Shown: piece after piece, positions 1 through 6,076 of the stretch
How positions within the stretch are numbered: the first letter of the stretch is position 1
Layout: every line of letters begins with the position of its first letter
Assembly: GCA_021802185.1 (NCBI GenBank)
Contig: JAKAAV010000093.1
Coordinates: 1-7,755, forward strand
Direction: 5' to 3'
Source: Chloroflexota bacterium
Lineage (GTDB): Bacteria > Chloroflexota > Limnocylindria > Limnocylindrales > CSP1-4
Length of the DNA stretch: 7,755 nucleotides
Made by a program: the position numbers and the translations under genes
Notes under the pieces: model-generated
Seen by the model: only the letters and a program-made list of their open reading frames with translations
The model's database searches: none
Told to the model about the DNA's origin: nothing

Positions 1-1
1 G

Positions 2-457
2 AAGCCGACCAGCGAGGTCCCGATGCACCTCGGCGTGTATCTCGCGCGCCCCGACGTCGGCGCGATCGTCCACACCCACAGCGACTACGCGACGGCGTTC
101 TCGATTCTCCGGGAACCGATCCCGGCCGCCCATTACCTGCTCGCGTTCGCCGGGCCGTCGGTGCCATGCGCCGAGTACGCGACGTACGGGACGCCCGAGC
201 TGGCGGCGAACGCCGTGGCCGCCCTGGCCGGCTGCCGCGCGACCCTGCTCGCGAACCACGGAGTGCTCGCGGTCGGCCCCGACCTGCGGACGGCGCTCAC
301 GGTCGCCGAGAGCGTCGAGGTCGTCGCCGGGCTGTACCACCGCGCGCGGACAATCGGCGAGCCCCACCTCCTCGACGCCGCCGAGATGGCCAGGGTGGCG
401 CAGCTGTTCGCGACGTACGGCCAGCCGCAACAGGTGGGCGACGACCCGCCGGAGTGA
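2..457 (+). CDS. class II aldolase/adducin family protein (5' truncated by window edge)
   Basis: The frame is open from base 2, and the residues before the first ATG (K-P-T-S-E-V-P, then MHLGVY) are family sequence, so the ATG at 23 is internal and the true start lies outside the window. About 151 C-terminal residues are visible; the family usually has 200-230. Seen: the Glu of the SxE motif at the edge; the metal-binding HTH pair (codons at 71 and 77, in VVHTHS-type context); an IPAAHY segment; YATYGTPEL; and the third metal His in ANHG (codon at 257). Family members are Zn-dependent enzymes that cleave or decarboxylate sugar phosphates and 3-oxo acids, such as fuculose- or ribulose-phosphate aldolases and 3-oxo-tetronate 4-phosphate decarboxylase. 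All three metal His are present, so it is likely active, but the substrate cannot be read here. It lies 237 bases upstream of SDR1 on the same strand, a common pairing in sugar-acid catabolic clusters. Confidence 0.9.
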   Translation, partial: KPTSEVPMHLGVYLARPDVGAIVHTHSDYATAFSILREPIPAAHYLLAFAGPSVPCAEYATYGTPELAANAVAALAGCRATLLANHGVLAVGPDLRTALTVAESVEVVAGLYHRARTIGEPHLLDAAEMARVAQLFATYGQPQQVGDDPPE

Positions 458-518
458 TCGGTGGCCGCTGCCCCGGAGTCGTCGTCGCGACGCCACGATC
501 CGAACGCCGGCCCGTGAC

Positions 519-550
519 CCGCCGCCTCCGGGGTGCCGCCGCCTCCGGGG
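519..550 (+). repeat. 15-bp tandem direct repeat, period 17
   Basis: CCGCCGCCTCCGGGG occurs at 519-533 and again at 536-550, with two bases between the copies. It lies in the gap upstream of SDR1, just before a stem-loop. It could be a regulator-binding repeat (17 bases is about 1.6 helical turns) or a local duplication in GC-rich DNA; the sequence does not decide. Confidence 0.55.
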
Positions 551-554
551 CGCA

Positions 555-582
555 GCCGCTGGCCCCGATTGTGCCCAGCGGC
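555..582. terminator. 8-bp stem-loop, candidate terminator or operator
   Basis: GCCGCTGG at 555-562 is the exact reverse complement of CCAGCGGC at 575-582, with a 12-base loop. It lies about 100 bases after the aldolase stop. There is no T-run after it, so it is not a classical intrinsic terminator; T-poor hairpins are common in high-GC bacteria. A dyad operator for SDR1 and the downstream genes is an equal alternative. Confidence 0.35.
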
Positions 583-694
583 CCGATGAAGGGACTCGAC
601 CTGGCACGCCCGGCGCGACCGCCGCCCGACGCGCCTGGCGGGACGTCATGATGGCGCCAGGAGCGAAGGCAAGCGGAGGCACGGGATCGTCAGG

Positions 695-1489
695 ATGGGC
701 AGCGACGGGATCTCCAGCGGCGACATGCCTCGCCGCCCCGGCCTCGCCGGCCGCCTCGCCATCGTCACCGGCGGCGCCAGCGGCATCGGGCTCGCCACCG
801 CCCGTCGCTTCGTCGCCGAGGGCGCCCGTGTCGTCGTGCTCGACCGCGACGAGCGGGCCCTGGCGCACCTCCCCGGCGAGGTCCCCGGCGTCGCGGCCGC
901 CATCCCGTGCGACGTCTCCGAACCCGCCGAGGTCGAGCGGGCGTTCGCGCAGGTCGACGAACGCTTCGGGCCGCCCGGCGTCCTGATCGCCAACGCCGGC
1001 ATCAGCATCCGGCACCGGTTCCTCGACATCACGCCCGACGAGTGGCGGCGCGTCATGTCGGTCAACCTCGACGGCGTCTTCTTCTGCGCCCAGGCCGCGG
1101 CGCGGAGGATGGTCGAGACCGGCCGCGGGGTCATCCTCATGACCGCGTCGACCAACGGCGTCGTCGGCCACCCGTTCTATGCCGACTACAACGCGTCGAA
1201 GGCGGGGGTCATCCTGCTCGCGCGCTCGATGGCGCTCGAGCTCGCGCCGGCGGTCCGCGTGAACGCCGTGGCGCCCGGCTACGTCCTGACGCCGATGCAG
1301 CGCGCCGAGTACACCGACGAGATGCTCGACGCGACGAACGCGAAGATCCCGCTGCGCCGGCACGCGACCCCGGAGGAGGTCGCGGCGCTGTTCGCGTACC
1401 TCGCGTCGGACGAGGCGGCCTACCTGACGGGCGCGGTGATCCCGATCGACGGCGGCGAGCTGGCGGGGGGCCTGGCGAGCCGCGACTGA
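695..1489 (+). CDS. SDR family NAD-type oxidoreductase (SDR1)
   Basis: A classical short-chain dehydrogenase of 264 residues, normal for the family. Seen: cofactor motif TGGASGIG at residues 25-32; an Asp (D50) ending the second strand, which normally selects NAD over NADP; NAG at 100-102; the tetrad N124, S152, Y165 and K169 (YNASK); AVAPGYVLTPM after the core; and a C-terminal strand ending IPIDGG near residue 253. It should oxidise an alcohol or reduce a ketone; the substrate is unknown. The ATG at 695 gives about 17 residues before the first strand; the in-frame ATG at 725 (residue 11) fits the usual SDR N-terminus equally well, and neither has a well-spaced Shine-Dalgarno. It lies between the aldolase and the GcvP-like pair, with 130 bases to the next start, and probably acts in the same pathway. 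Confidence 0.93.
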   Translation: MGSDGISSGDMPRRPGLAGRLAIVTGGASGIGLATARRFVAEGARVVVLDRDERALAHLPGEVPGVAAAIPCDVSEPAEVERAFAQVDERFGPPGVLIANAGISIRHRFLDITPDEWRRVMSVNLDGVFFCAQAAARRMVETGRGVILMTASTNGVVGHPFYADYNASKAGVILLARSMALELAPAVRVNAVAPGYVLTPMQRAEYTDEMLDATNAKIPLRRHATPEEVAALFAYLASDEAAYLTGAVIPIDGGELAGGLASRD

Positions 1490-1619
1490 CTTCTGCGGCG
1501 AGGGCCCGGGCGCGACAGGTGACCGCGGGTCTCGCGACCCATCGACGCGACGCCCGGACAGCCGCCGGCCCGTCGTGGCAGCCTGTGCGCGAGACCACGA
1601 GCACGACAGGAGCCCGCGA
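1490..1619 (+). other. leader of the gcvPA-like gene
   Basis: These 130 bases separate SDR1 from the GcvPA-like gene. A short inverted repeat, GGGTC (1527-1531) and GACCC (1536-1540), gives only a 5-bp stem with a 4-base loop. The tandem double-aptamer layout of a glycine riboswitch, which precedes many gcv operons, was not recognised. The stretch ends in the ribosome binding site listed next. Confidence 0.5.
1608..1612 (+). promoter_or_regulatory. Shine-Dalgarno that fixes the GTG 1620 start
   Basis: AGGAG lies 7 bases before the GTG at 1620. This favours 1620 over the in-frame GTG at 1575, whose extra 15 residues (polar, Arg- and His-rich) have no counterpart in the family. Confidence 0.75.
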
Positions 1620-3014
1620 GTGCCCGAACAGCCCATCGTCCACCCGTACATCCCGAACACGATCCCCGAGATTCGCGCGGAGATGCTCGCCGCGATCGGC
1701 GCGACCGACATCGGGGACCTGTACGCCGAGATCCCCGAGCGCCTGCGCCTGCGCCGGCCGCTCGACCTGCCGCCCGCCCTGCGCTCGGAGACCGAGCTCG
1801 TCCGCGAGGTCGGGGGCCTGCTCGAGCGCAACCGCTCGACGCGCGAGCTGGTCAGTTTCCTCGGAGCGGGCTGTTACGAGCACCAGGTCCCGGCTGTCTG
1901 CGACGAGATCAACGGCCGCGCCGAGTTCCTGACCGCGTACGCCGGCGAGCCGTACGAGGACCACGGCCGCTTCCAGGCACTCTTCGAGTACTGCTCGATG
2001 ATGGGCGAGCTGCTCGACATGGAGGTCGTGAACGTCCCCGTCTACGACGGCTTCCAGGCGGCGGCGACGGCCCTGCGCATGGCGGCCCGCGTGACGGGCC
2101 GGACCCGGCTGCTGCTGACCGACGCGATCGGGCGGGACAAGCGCTCCAAGATCGCCGACTACTGCGCGCCCGACCTCGTGCTGGAGACGGTGCCGTTCGA
2201 CCAGGCGTCCGGCGAGCTCGACCGGGGGGCGCTCGCTGCGCTCCTGCGCGACGACGTGGCGGCGGTGTACGTCGAGCAGCCGAACCATCTCGGCGTGGTC
2301 GAGACGGGGCTGGCGGAGGTGGTCGAGGCGGCGCACGAGGTCGGCGCCCTGGCGGTCGTGTCGGTCGACCCGTCCACCCTCGGCGTCCTCGCCCCGCCGG
2401 CGTCGGTCGGCGCCGACATCGCCTGCGGCGACATCCAGCCGCTCGGCATCCACCAGCACTTCGGCGGCGGCCACGGCGGCTTCATCGCCTCGGCCGACGA
2501 CCCGCGCATCGTCATGCAGTACCCCTCGCGCCTGTTCGGCATCGCGCCCACCCGCGTCGCCGGGGAGTACGGCTTCGGCGACGTCGCCTACGAGCGGACC
2601 TCGTTCGCGCTGCGCGAGGAGGGCCACGAGTGGGTCGGCACGGCGGCCGCGTTGTGGGGCATCACCGCGGGCGTGTACCTCGCGCTGATGGGCCCGCAGG
2701 GCATGCGCGAGCTCGGCGAGTCCGAGATGGCCCGCACGCACTACGCGATGGGGCGCCTGGCGGCCCTGCCCGGGGTGCGGATCCCGTTCGAGCGGAGCCA
2801 CCACGTGCAGGAGTTCGTCGCCGACTTCACCGGGACGGGTCGCACGGTGGCCGACGTGAACCGGGCGCTGCTCGAGCGCGGGATCCTGGGCGGCGCCGAC
2901 CTGTCCGGCCAGTTCCCGGGGCTCGGGCAGGCCGCGCTCTACGCGGCGACCGAGGTGCGCACCCAGGCCGACATCGACCGCCTCGCGGTCGCGCTCGGGG
3001 AGGTGCTGGCGTGA
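1620..3014 (+). CDS. divergent glycine decarboxylase alpha subunit-like protein (GcvPA-like)
   Basis: 464 residues, close to the 440-450 usual for the N-terminal half of two-subunit glycine decarboxylase (P-protein), which decarboxylates glycine and passes an aminomethyl group to lipoyl-GcvH. GcvPA signatures seen: YIPNT at 10-14; EMLAAIG at 21-27; RRPLDLPPAL at 45-54; SFLGAG.YEH from 79; REF-like AEFLTAY at 101-107; FEY at 122-124; VYDG at 141-144; SVDPSTLG at 248-255; GADI with IQPLG at 264-276; FGGG at 281. Two near-invariant family blocks are replaced: the TPYQ-E-SQG segment reads AGEPYEDHG (108-116), and the REQHIRREKATSNICTNQ block is absent, its place held by YERTSFALREEGHEWVG (324-340). 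It is therefore clearly homologous but probably not an ordinary glycine decarboxylase. It overlaps the partner gene by 4 bases, so the two subunits should be made together. Confidence 0.85.
   Translation: MPEQPIVHPYIPNTIPEIRAEMLAAIGATDIGDLYAEIPERLRLRRPLDLPPALRSETELVREVGGLLERNRSTRELVSFLGAGCYEHQVPAVCDEINGRAEFLTAYAGEPYEDHGRFQALFEYCSMMGELLDMEVVNVPVYDGFQAAATALRMAARVTGRTRLLLTDAIGRDKRSKIADYCAPDLVLETVPFDQASGELDRGALAALLRDDVAAVYVEQPNHLGVVETGLAEVVEAAHEVGALAVVSVDPSTLGVLAPPASVGADIACGDIQPLGIHQHFGGGHGGFIASADDPRIVMQYPSRLFGIAPTRVAGEYGFGDVAYERTSFALREEGHEWVGTAAALWGITAGVYLALMGPQGMRELGESEMARTHYAMGRLAALPGVRIPFERSHHVQEFVADFTGTGRTVADVNRALLERGILGGADLSGQFPGLGQAALYAATEVRTQADIDRLAVALGEVLA
2997..3014 (+). promoter_or_regulatory. 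Shine-Dalgarno and GTGA stop/start overlap coupling the two subunits
   Basis: GGGGAGG at 2997-3003 sits 7 bases before the GTG at 3011, whose last two bases form the TGA of the upstream gene (3012-3014). This is the standard translational-coupling layout and fixes the GcvPB-like start at 3011. The alternative in-frame GTG at 3041 has no comparable site. Confidence 0.8.
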
Positions 3015-4756
3015 CGGCGGCCGACGAAGCCCCGGCCACCGTGGGCGGATCGGCGGCATCCGTTCCCTCCGCCCGGCCTCACGTCTCCCACCGCGGTCCG
3101 GCCGAGGCGGTTGCCGGCACATCGTCGCCCCACGCGATCGCGCCCAAGCCCTTTCCGCGCCGCTTCCACCAGGCGAGCTGGGACGAGCCCGTCATCTTCG
3201 AGCTCTCGACCCCCGGCGCGCGGGGCGTCCTCCTGCCGCCGATCGAGCCCGGCATCCGCGAGGCCGTCGGGAATCCCGCGGCCGACCTGCCGGCCGGCGT
3301 CGGGCGCGCGCGCCCGCCGCAGCTGCCCGAGCTCGCCCAGCTCCACGTCCTGCGCCACTACGACCGCCTCAGCCAGGAGAACCTGGGGGTCGATCTCAAC
3401 ATCGACGTCGGGCAGGGCACCTGCACGATGAAGTACTCGCCCAAGGTCAACGAGGGGCTCGTGCGCTCGCACAAGCTGGCCGAGCTGCACCCGCTGCAGG
3501 ACGAGTCGACGGTGCAGGGGATCCTCGAGCTCATGTGGCGCCTCGAGCGCTTCCTCGCCGAGATCAGCGGCATGGACCGCGTGACGCTGCAGCCGGCCGC
3601 GGGGTCGCAGGCGATCTGGACGAACGTCGCGATGATCCGGGCGTACCACGCCTCCCGGGGCGAGGCGGCGGCTCGCGACGAGGTCGTCACGACGATCTTC
3701 AGCCACCCTTCGAACGCGGCGGCGGCCAAGGTCGCGGGCTACCGCGTCATCACGCTGTACCCCGACCCCGAGACCGGGCACCCCTCGCTCGACGCGCTGC
3801 GGGCCGCCGTGGCGGAGCGGACGGCGGCGCTCCTCGTCACGAACCCCGAGGACACCGGCATCTTCAACCCCGAGGTCGACGCGTTCGTCCGCGTCGTGCA
3901 CGAGGCGGGCGGCCTCGCCGCCTACGACCAGGCCAACGCGAACGGCATCCTCGGCATCACGCGAGCCCGCGACGCGGGCTTCGACCTCTGCCACTTCAAC
4001 CTGCACAAGACGTTCTCGACGCCGCACGGCTCGGGCGGCCCCGCCGCCGGCGCGTGCGGGGTGACGGGCGAGCTCGGGCCGTTCCTGCCGGCGCCAACGG
4101 TCGAGCGGGCGGCCGACGGCACGTTCGCCCTCGACCACGACCGGCCGCAGTCGATCGGCTCGGTGCGGCCGTGGTACGGCGTGGCGCCGAACCTCGTGCG
4201 CGCGTACGCGTGGATCCGCTCGCTGGGCCCGGACGGGCTGCGTGCCGTCTCCGAGACGGCCGTTCTCAACAACAACTACCTGCTCGCGAAGGTGCTCGAG
4301 ATCGACGGCGCGAGCGCGCCGTACGCGGCGGGGAAACGGCGCATCGAGCAGGTCCGGTACAGCTGGGAGACCTTGGCCGAGGCGACCGGCGTCCACAGCG
4401 AAGAGCTGGGCGTGCGCATGGCCGACTTCGGGACCCACTACTGGACGAGCCACCACCCGTTCGTCGTGCCCGAGCCGATGACCCTCGAACCGACCGAGTC
4501 GTACTCGAAGGCCGATCTCGACGAGTTCGCGGCGATGCTGCGCGAGGTTGCGCGCGAGGCGCGCGAGACGCCCGAGACGGTGCACTCGGCGCCGCACGCG
4601 AGCACGATCCACCGGATCGACCCGTCGTGGTTCGACGACCCCGAGCGCTGGGCGGTCACGTGGCGGGCGTACCTGCGCAAGCACGGCGAACGGCGGGCCG
4701 CGGAGGCAGGCCGCGCCGCCGCGGGCGTCTCCGCCAGTCACGCTGCGGATGCCTGA
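3011..4756 (+). CDS. divergent glycine decarboxylase beta subunit-like protein (GcvPB-like, PLP-binding)
   Basis: 581 residues, longer than the usual 480-520: about 50 low-complexity residues precede the family start (PVIFELSTPGARG, 60-72), and about 20 Ala/Arg-rich residues end the protein. Seen in order: RHYDRLSQ.N.GVD (115-128); CTMKYSPK (138-145); LHPLQ..STVQG (159-170); LQPAAG (193-198); VTNP (276-279); AAYDQANANGILG (303-315) with the PLP-ring Asp probably D306; FNLHKTFSTPHG (329-340) with K333 the expected PLP Schiff-base lysine; DRPQSIG (377-383); LEPTESYSK (492-500). The cofactor core is intact, so it should be a working fold-type I PLP enzyme. Two blocks differ from canonical GcvPB: PLGSCTMKYNPK has become VGQGTCTMKYSPK, and SAHGTNPASA has become FSHPSNAAAA (230-239). 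Expected to pair with the upstream protein at a shared active site. Substrate unproven. Confidence 0.86.
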   Translation: MTAADEAPATVGGSAASVPSARPHVSHRGPAEAVAGTSSPHAIAPKPFPRRFHQASWDEPVIFELSTPGARGVLLPPIEPGIREAVGNPAADLPAGVGRARPPQLPELAQLHVLRHYDRLSQENLGVDLNIDVGQGTCTMKYSPKVNEGLVRSHKLAELHPLQDESTVQGILELMWRLERFLAEISGMDRVTLQPAAGSQAIWTNVAMIRAYHASRGEAAARDEVVTTIFSHPSNAAAAKVAGYRVITLYPDPETGHPSLDALRAAVAERTAALLVTNPEDTGIFNPEVDAFVRVVHEAGGLAAYDQANANGILGITRARDAGFDLCHFNLHKTFSTPHGSGGPAAGACGVTGELGPFLPAPTVERAADGTFALDHDRPQSIGSVRPWYGVAPNLVRAYAWIRSLGPDGLRAVSETAVLNNNYLLAKVLEIDGASAPYAAGKRRIEQVRYSWETLAEATGVHSEELGVRMADFGTHYWTSHHPFVVPEPMTLEPTESYSKADLDEFAAMLREVAREARETPETVHSAPHASTIHRIDPSWFDDPERWAVTWRAYLRKHGERRAAEAGRAAAGVSASHAADA

Positions 4757-6062
4757 CCGGCCCGGGCGCGGCGCATCGCGTCACCGCCCGCCGCGCGTCG
4801 GCCTGATCGTCAACCCGATCGCCGGCCTCGGCGGCCGTGTCGGCTTGAAGGGTTCCGACGGCGAGGGAATGGCGGCCCGCGCGATCGAGCTCGGCGCGGA
4901 GCCGAAGGCGAACCACCGCGCGGCGGCGGCGCTCCGTGCCCTCGTCTCCGCCTGGCCGTCGGGCCTGCCTGCGCCCGAACTGCTCGTTGCGCCCAGATCG
5001 ATGGGTGAGGACGCGGTCCGGGAGGTCGGGCTGGCGCCCGACTTCTCCGTCGACGTGCTGCCCGACCCCGCCGACGGCCCGACGACCGCCGGCGACCCGA
5101 CGACCGCCGGCGACCCGACGACCGCCGACGGCCCGACGACCGCCGACGACACCAAGCGCCTGGCGACCCGGCTGGCGGGTCTGCGCGTCGACCTCCTGCT
5201 GTTCGCCGGCGGCGACGGGACGGCCCGGGACGTCCACGCCGGGCTTCTGGGAACTCACGCGGGTGGCGCGACGGGCCGCGCGGCGAACGGCGGCGATCTC
5301 CCTCCGGTCCTCGGCATCCCGGCCGGCGTGAAGATCCAGTCCGCCGTATATGCCACGAGCCCCGCGGCGGCGGGTCGCCTGGCGGCGGAGTGGCTCGCCT
5401 CGGCGAGCCGGAAGACCGAAGAGCGCGAGGTGCTCGACCTCGACGAGGCCGCGTACCGGCGCGGCGAGGTTCGGCCGGCGCTCCACGGCTATCTCCGCGT
5501 GCCGGCCGAGCGGCGCGTGCAGGACCGCAAGGCGCCGACGCCGCCGGACGAGTCGGTGGCCTTCGCCGGCATCGCGGAGGCCATCGTCGAGCAGATGGGT
5601 CGCGCGGCCGACGGCATGCGCTGGATCCTCGGGCCGGGCACGACCGTGCGTGCCGTCGCCGACCGGCTGGGCGTCCCGAAGGCGCTGGTCGGCGTGGACG
5701 TCGTGGAGTGGCGCGAGGACGGCGCGCGGCTCGTGGCGCAGGACGGCGGTGAGCAGGCCATCCTCCGCGCGCTCGACGGGCGATCCGCGCGTATCGTCGT
5801 CACCCCGATCGGCGGGCAGGGCTTCCTGTTCGGCCGCGGCAACCAGCCGATCTCGCCCGCCGTGCTCCGCGCGGCCGCCTGTGGGCGAGCCCCGCGCGAC
5901 ACGCTCATCGTCGTCGCCACGCCTGGCAAGCTCGCCGCGCTCGGCGGCCGGCCGCTGCTCGTCGACACGGGCGACGATCGACTCGACGCGGAGCTCGCCG
6001 GGCACGTGACGGTGGTCACCGGGCATCGGGATCGGGCGGTCATCCGGGTGGCGGTCGCCTGA
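4749..6062 (+). CDS. ATP-NAD kinase/AcoX family protein
   Basis: 437 residues, longer than the roughly 330-380 usual. Seen: VGLIVNPIAGLGGRVGLKG at 17-35; the NAD-kinase-fold signature GGDGT at 154-158; LGIPAGVKIQSAV at 188-200; GPGTT at 295-299; TPIGGQGFLFGRGNQ at 352-366; and a typical C-terminus with GGRPLLVDTGD at 399-409. The fold binds ATP and phosphorylates NAD in true NAD kinases; this longer subfamily sits in catabolic operons such as acetoin clusters (acoX), and to my knowledge its physiological substrate is not settled. The extra length comes from a tandem hexapeptide (109-132), a Gly/Ala-rich insertion near 169-184, and about 15 extra N-terminal residues. The ATG at 4749 overlaps the GcvPB-like stop by 8 bases, so translation is probably coupled. 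Upstream extension is unlikely because VGLIVNPIAG already marks the family N-terminus. Confidence 0.9.
   Translation: MPDRPGRGASRHRPPRVGLIVNPIAGLGGRVGLKGSDGEGMAARAIELGAEPKANHRAAAALRALVSAWPSGLPAPELLVAPRSMGEDAVREVGLAPDFSVDVLPDPADGPTTAGDPTTAGDPTTADGPTTADDTKRLATRLAGLRVDLLLFAGGDGTARDVHAGLLGTHAGGATGRAANGGDLPPVLGIPAGVKIQSAVYATSPAAAGRLAAEWLASASRKTEEREVLDLDEAAYRRGEVRPALHGYLRVPAERRVQDRKAPTPPDESVAFAGIAEAIVEQMGRAADGMRWILGPGTTVRAVADRLGVPKALVGVDVVEWREDGARLVAQDGGEQAILRALDGRSARIVVTPIGGQGFLFGRGNQPISPAVLRAAACGRAPRDTLIVVATPGKLAALGGRPLLVDTGDDRLDAELAGHVTVVTGHRDRAVIRVAVA
5073..5144 (+). repeat. in-frame 18-bp tandem repeat (4 copies) in the kinase gene
   Basis: Four adjacent 18-base units lie at 5073-5090, 5091-5108, 5109-5126 and 5127-5144. 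All end in CGACGACCGCC; units 1 and 4 are identical, as are units 2 and 3. They encode DGPTTA, GDPTTA, GDPTTA and DGPTTA, followed by DDTK. The last copy sits where family members have a single T-A-E/D-D-T-K-like segment, so the array looks like expansion of a native loop just before the GGDGT domain. Confidence 0.92.
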
Positions 6063-6064
6063 CC

Positions 6065-6071
6065 GAGGAGG
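6065..6071 (+). promoter_or_regulatory. strong Shine-Dalgarno for SDR2
   Basis: GAGGAGG lies 5 bases before the ATG at 6077 and only 2 bases after the kinase stop. It favours 6077 over the ATG at 6086 and shows SDR2 is in the same transcript but translated from its own strong site. Confidence 0.8.
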
Positions 6072-6076
6072 CAGAC

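Larger units (their letters stand above)
458..694 (+). other. non-coding gap between aldolase and SDR1
   Basis: No gene is supported in these 237 bases; frames open across it have no family resemblance. It holds a 15-bp direct repeat and a stem-loop (listed separately) and ends in the leader of SDR1. GGAGG at 675-679 sits 15 bases before the ATG at 695, rather far for a ribosome binding site. No convincing -35/-10 pair was found, so whether SDR1 has its own promoter or is read through from the aldolase is open. Confidence 0.6.

Noticed and set aside
1490..1619. Glycine riboswitch ahead of the GcvPA-like gene
   Set aside because: The 130-base leader is short for a tandem aptamer and no conserved aptamer core was recognised; only a 5-bp hairpin is visible.
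2630..3010. Extending the GcvPB-like gene upstream, where its frame is open from 2630
   Set aside because: The extra residues are an Arg/Gly-rich shadow of the GcvPA-like gene; the GTGA overlap with a well-spaced Shine-Dalgarno supports 3011.
1209..3122. 637-residue open frame on the - strand opposite SDR1 and the GcvPA-like gene
   Set aside because: Its translation is Arg/Ala/Asp/Val-rich with no family motif and mirrors strongly motif-bearing + strand genes; long antisense frames are expected at this GC content.
2939..4741. 600-residue open frame on the - strand opposite the GcvPB-like gene
   Set aside because: Same artefact: low-complexity composition, no recognisable domain, complete overlap with a well-supported gene.
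4548..4748. Extending the kinase-like gene upstream to the ATG at 4548
   Set aside because: That stretch is a shadow of the GcvPB-like C-terminus; the family N-terminal motif begins only about 17 residues after the ATG at 4749.
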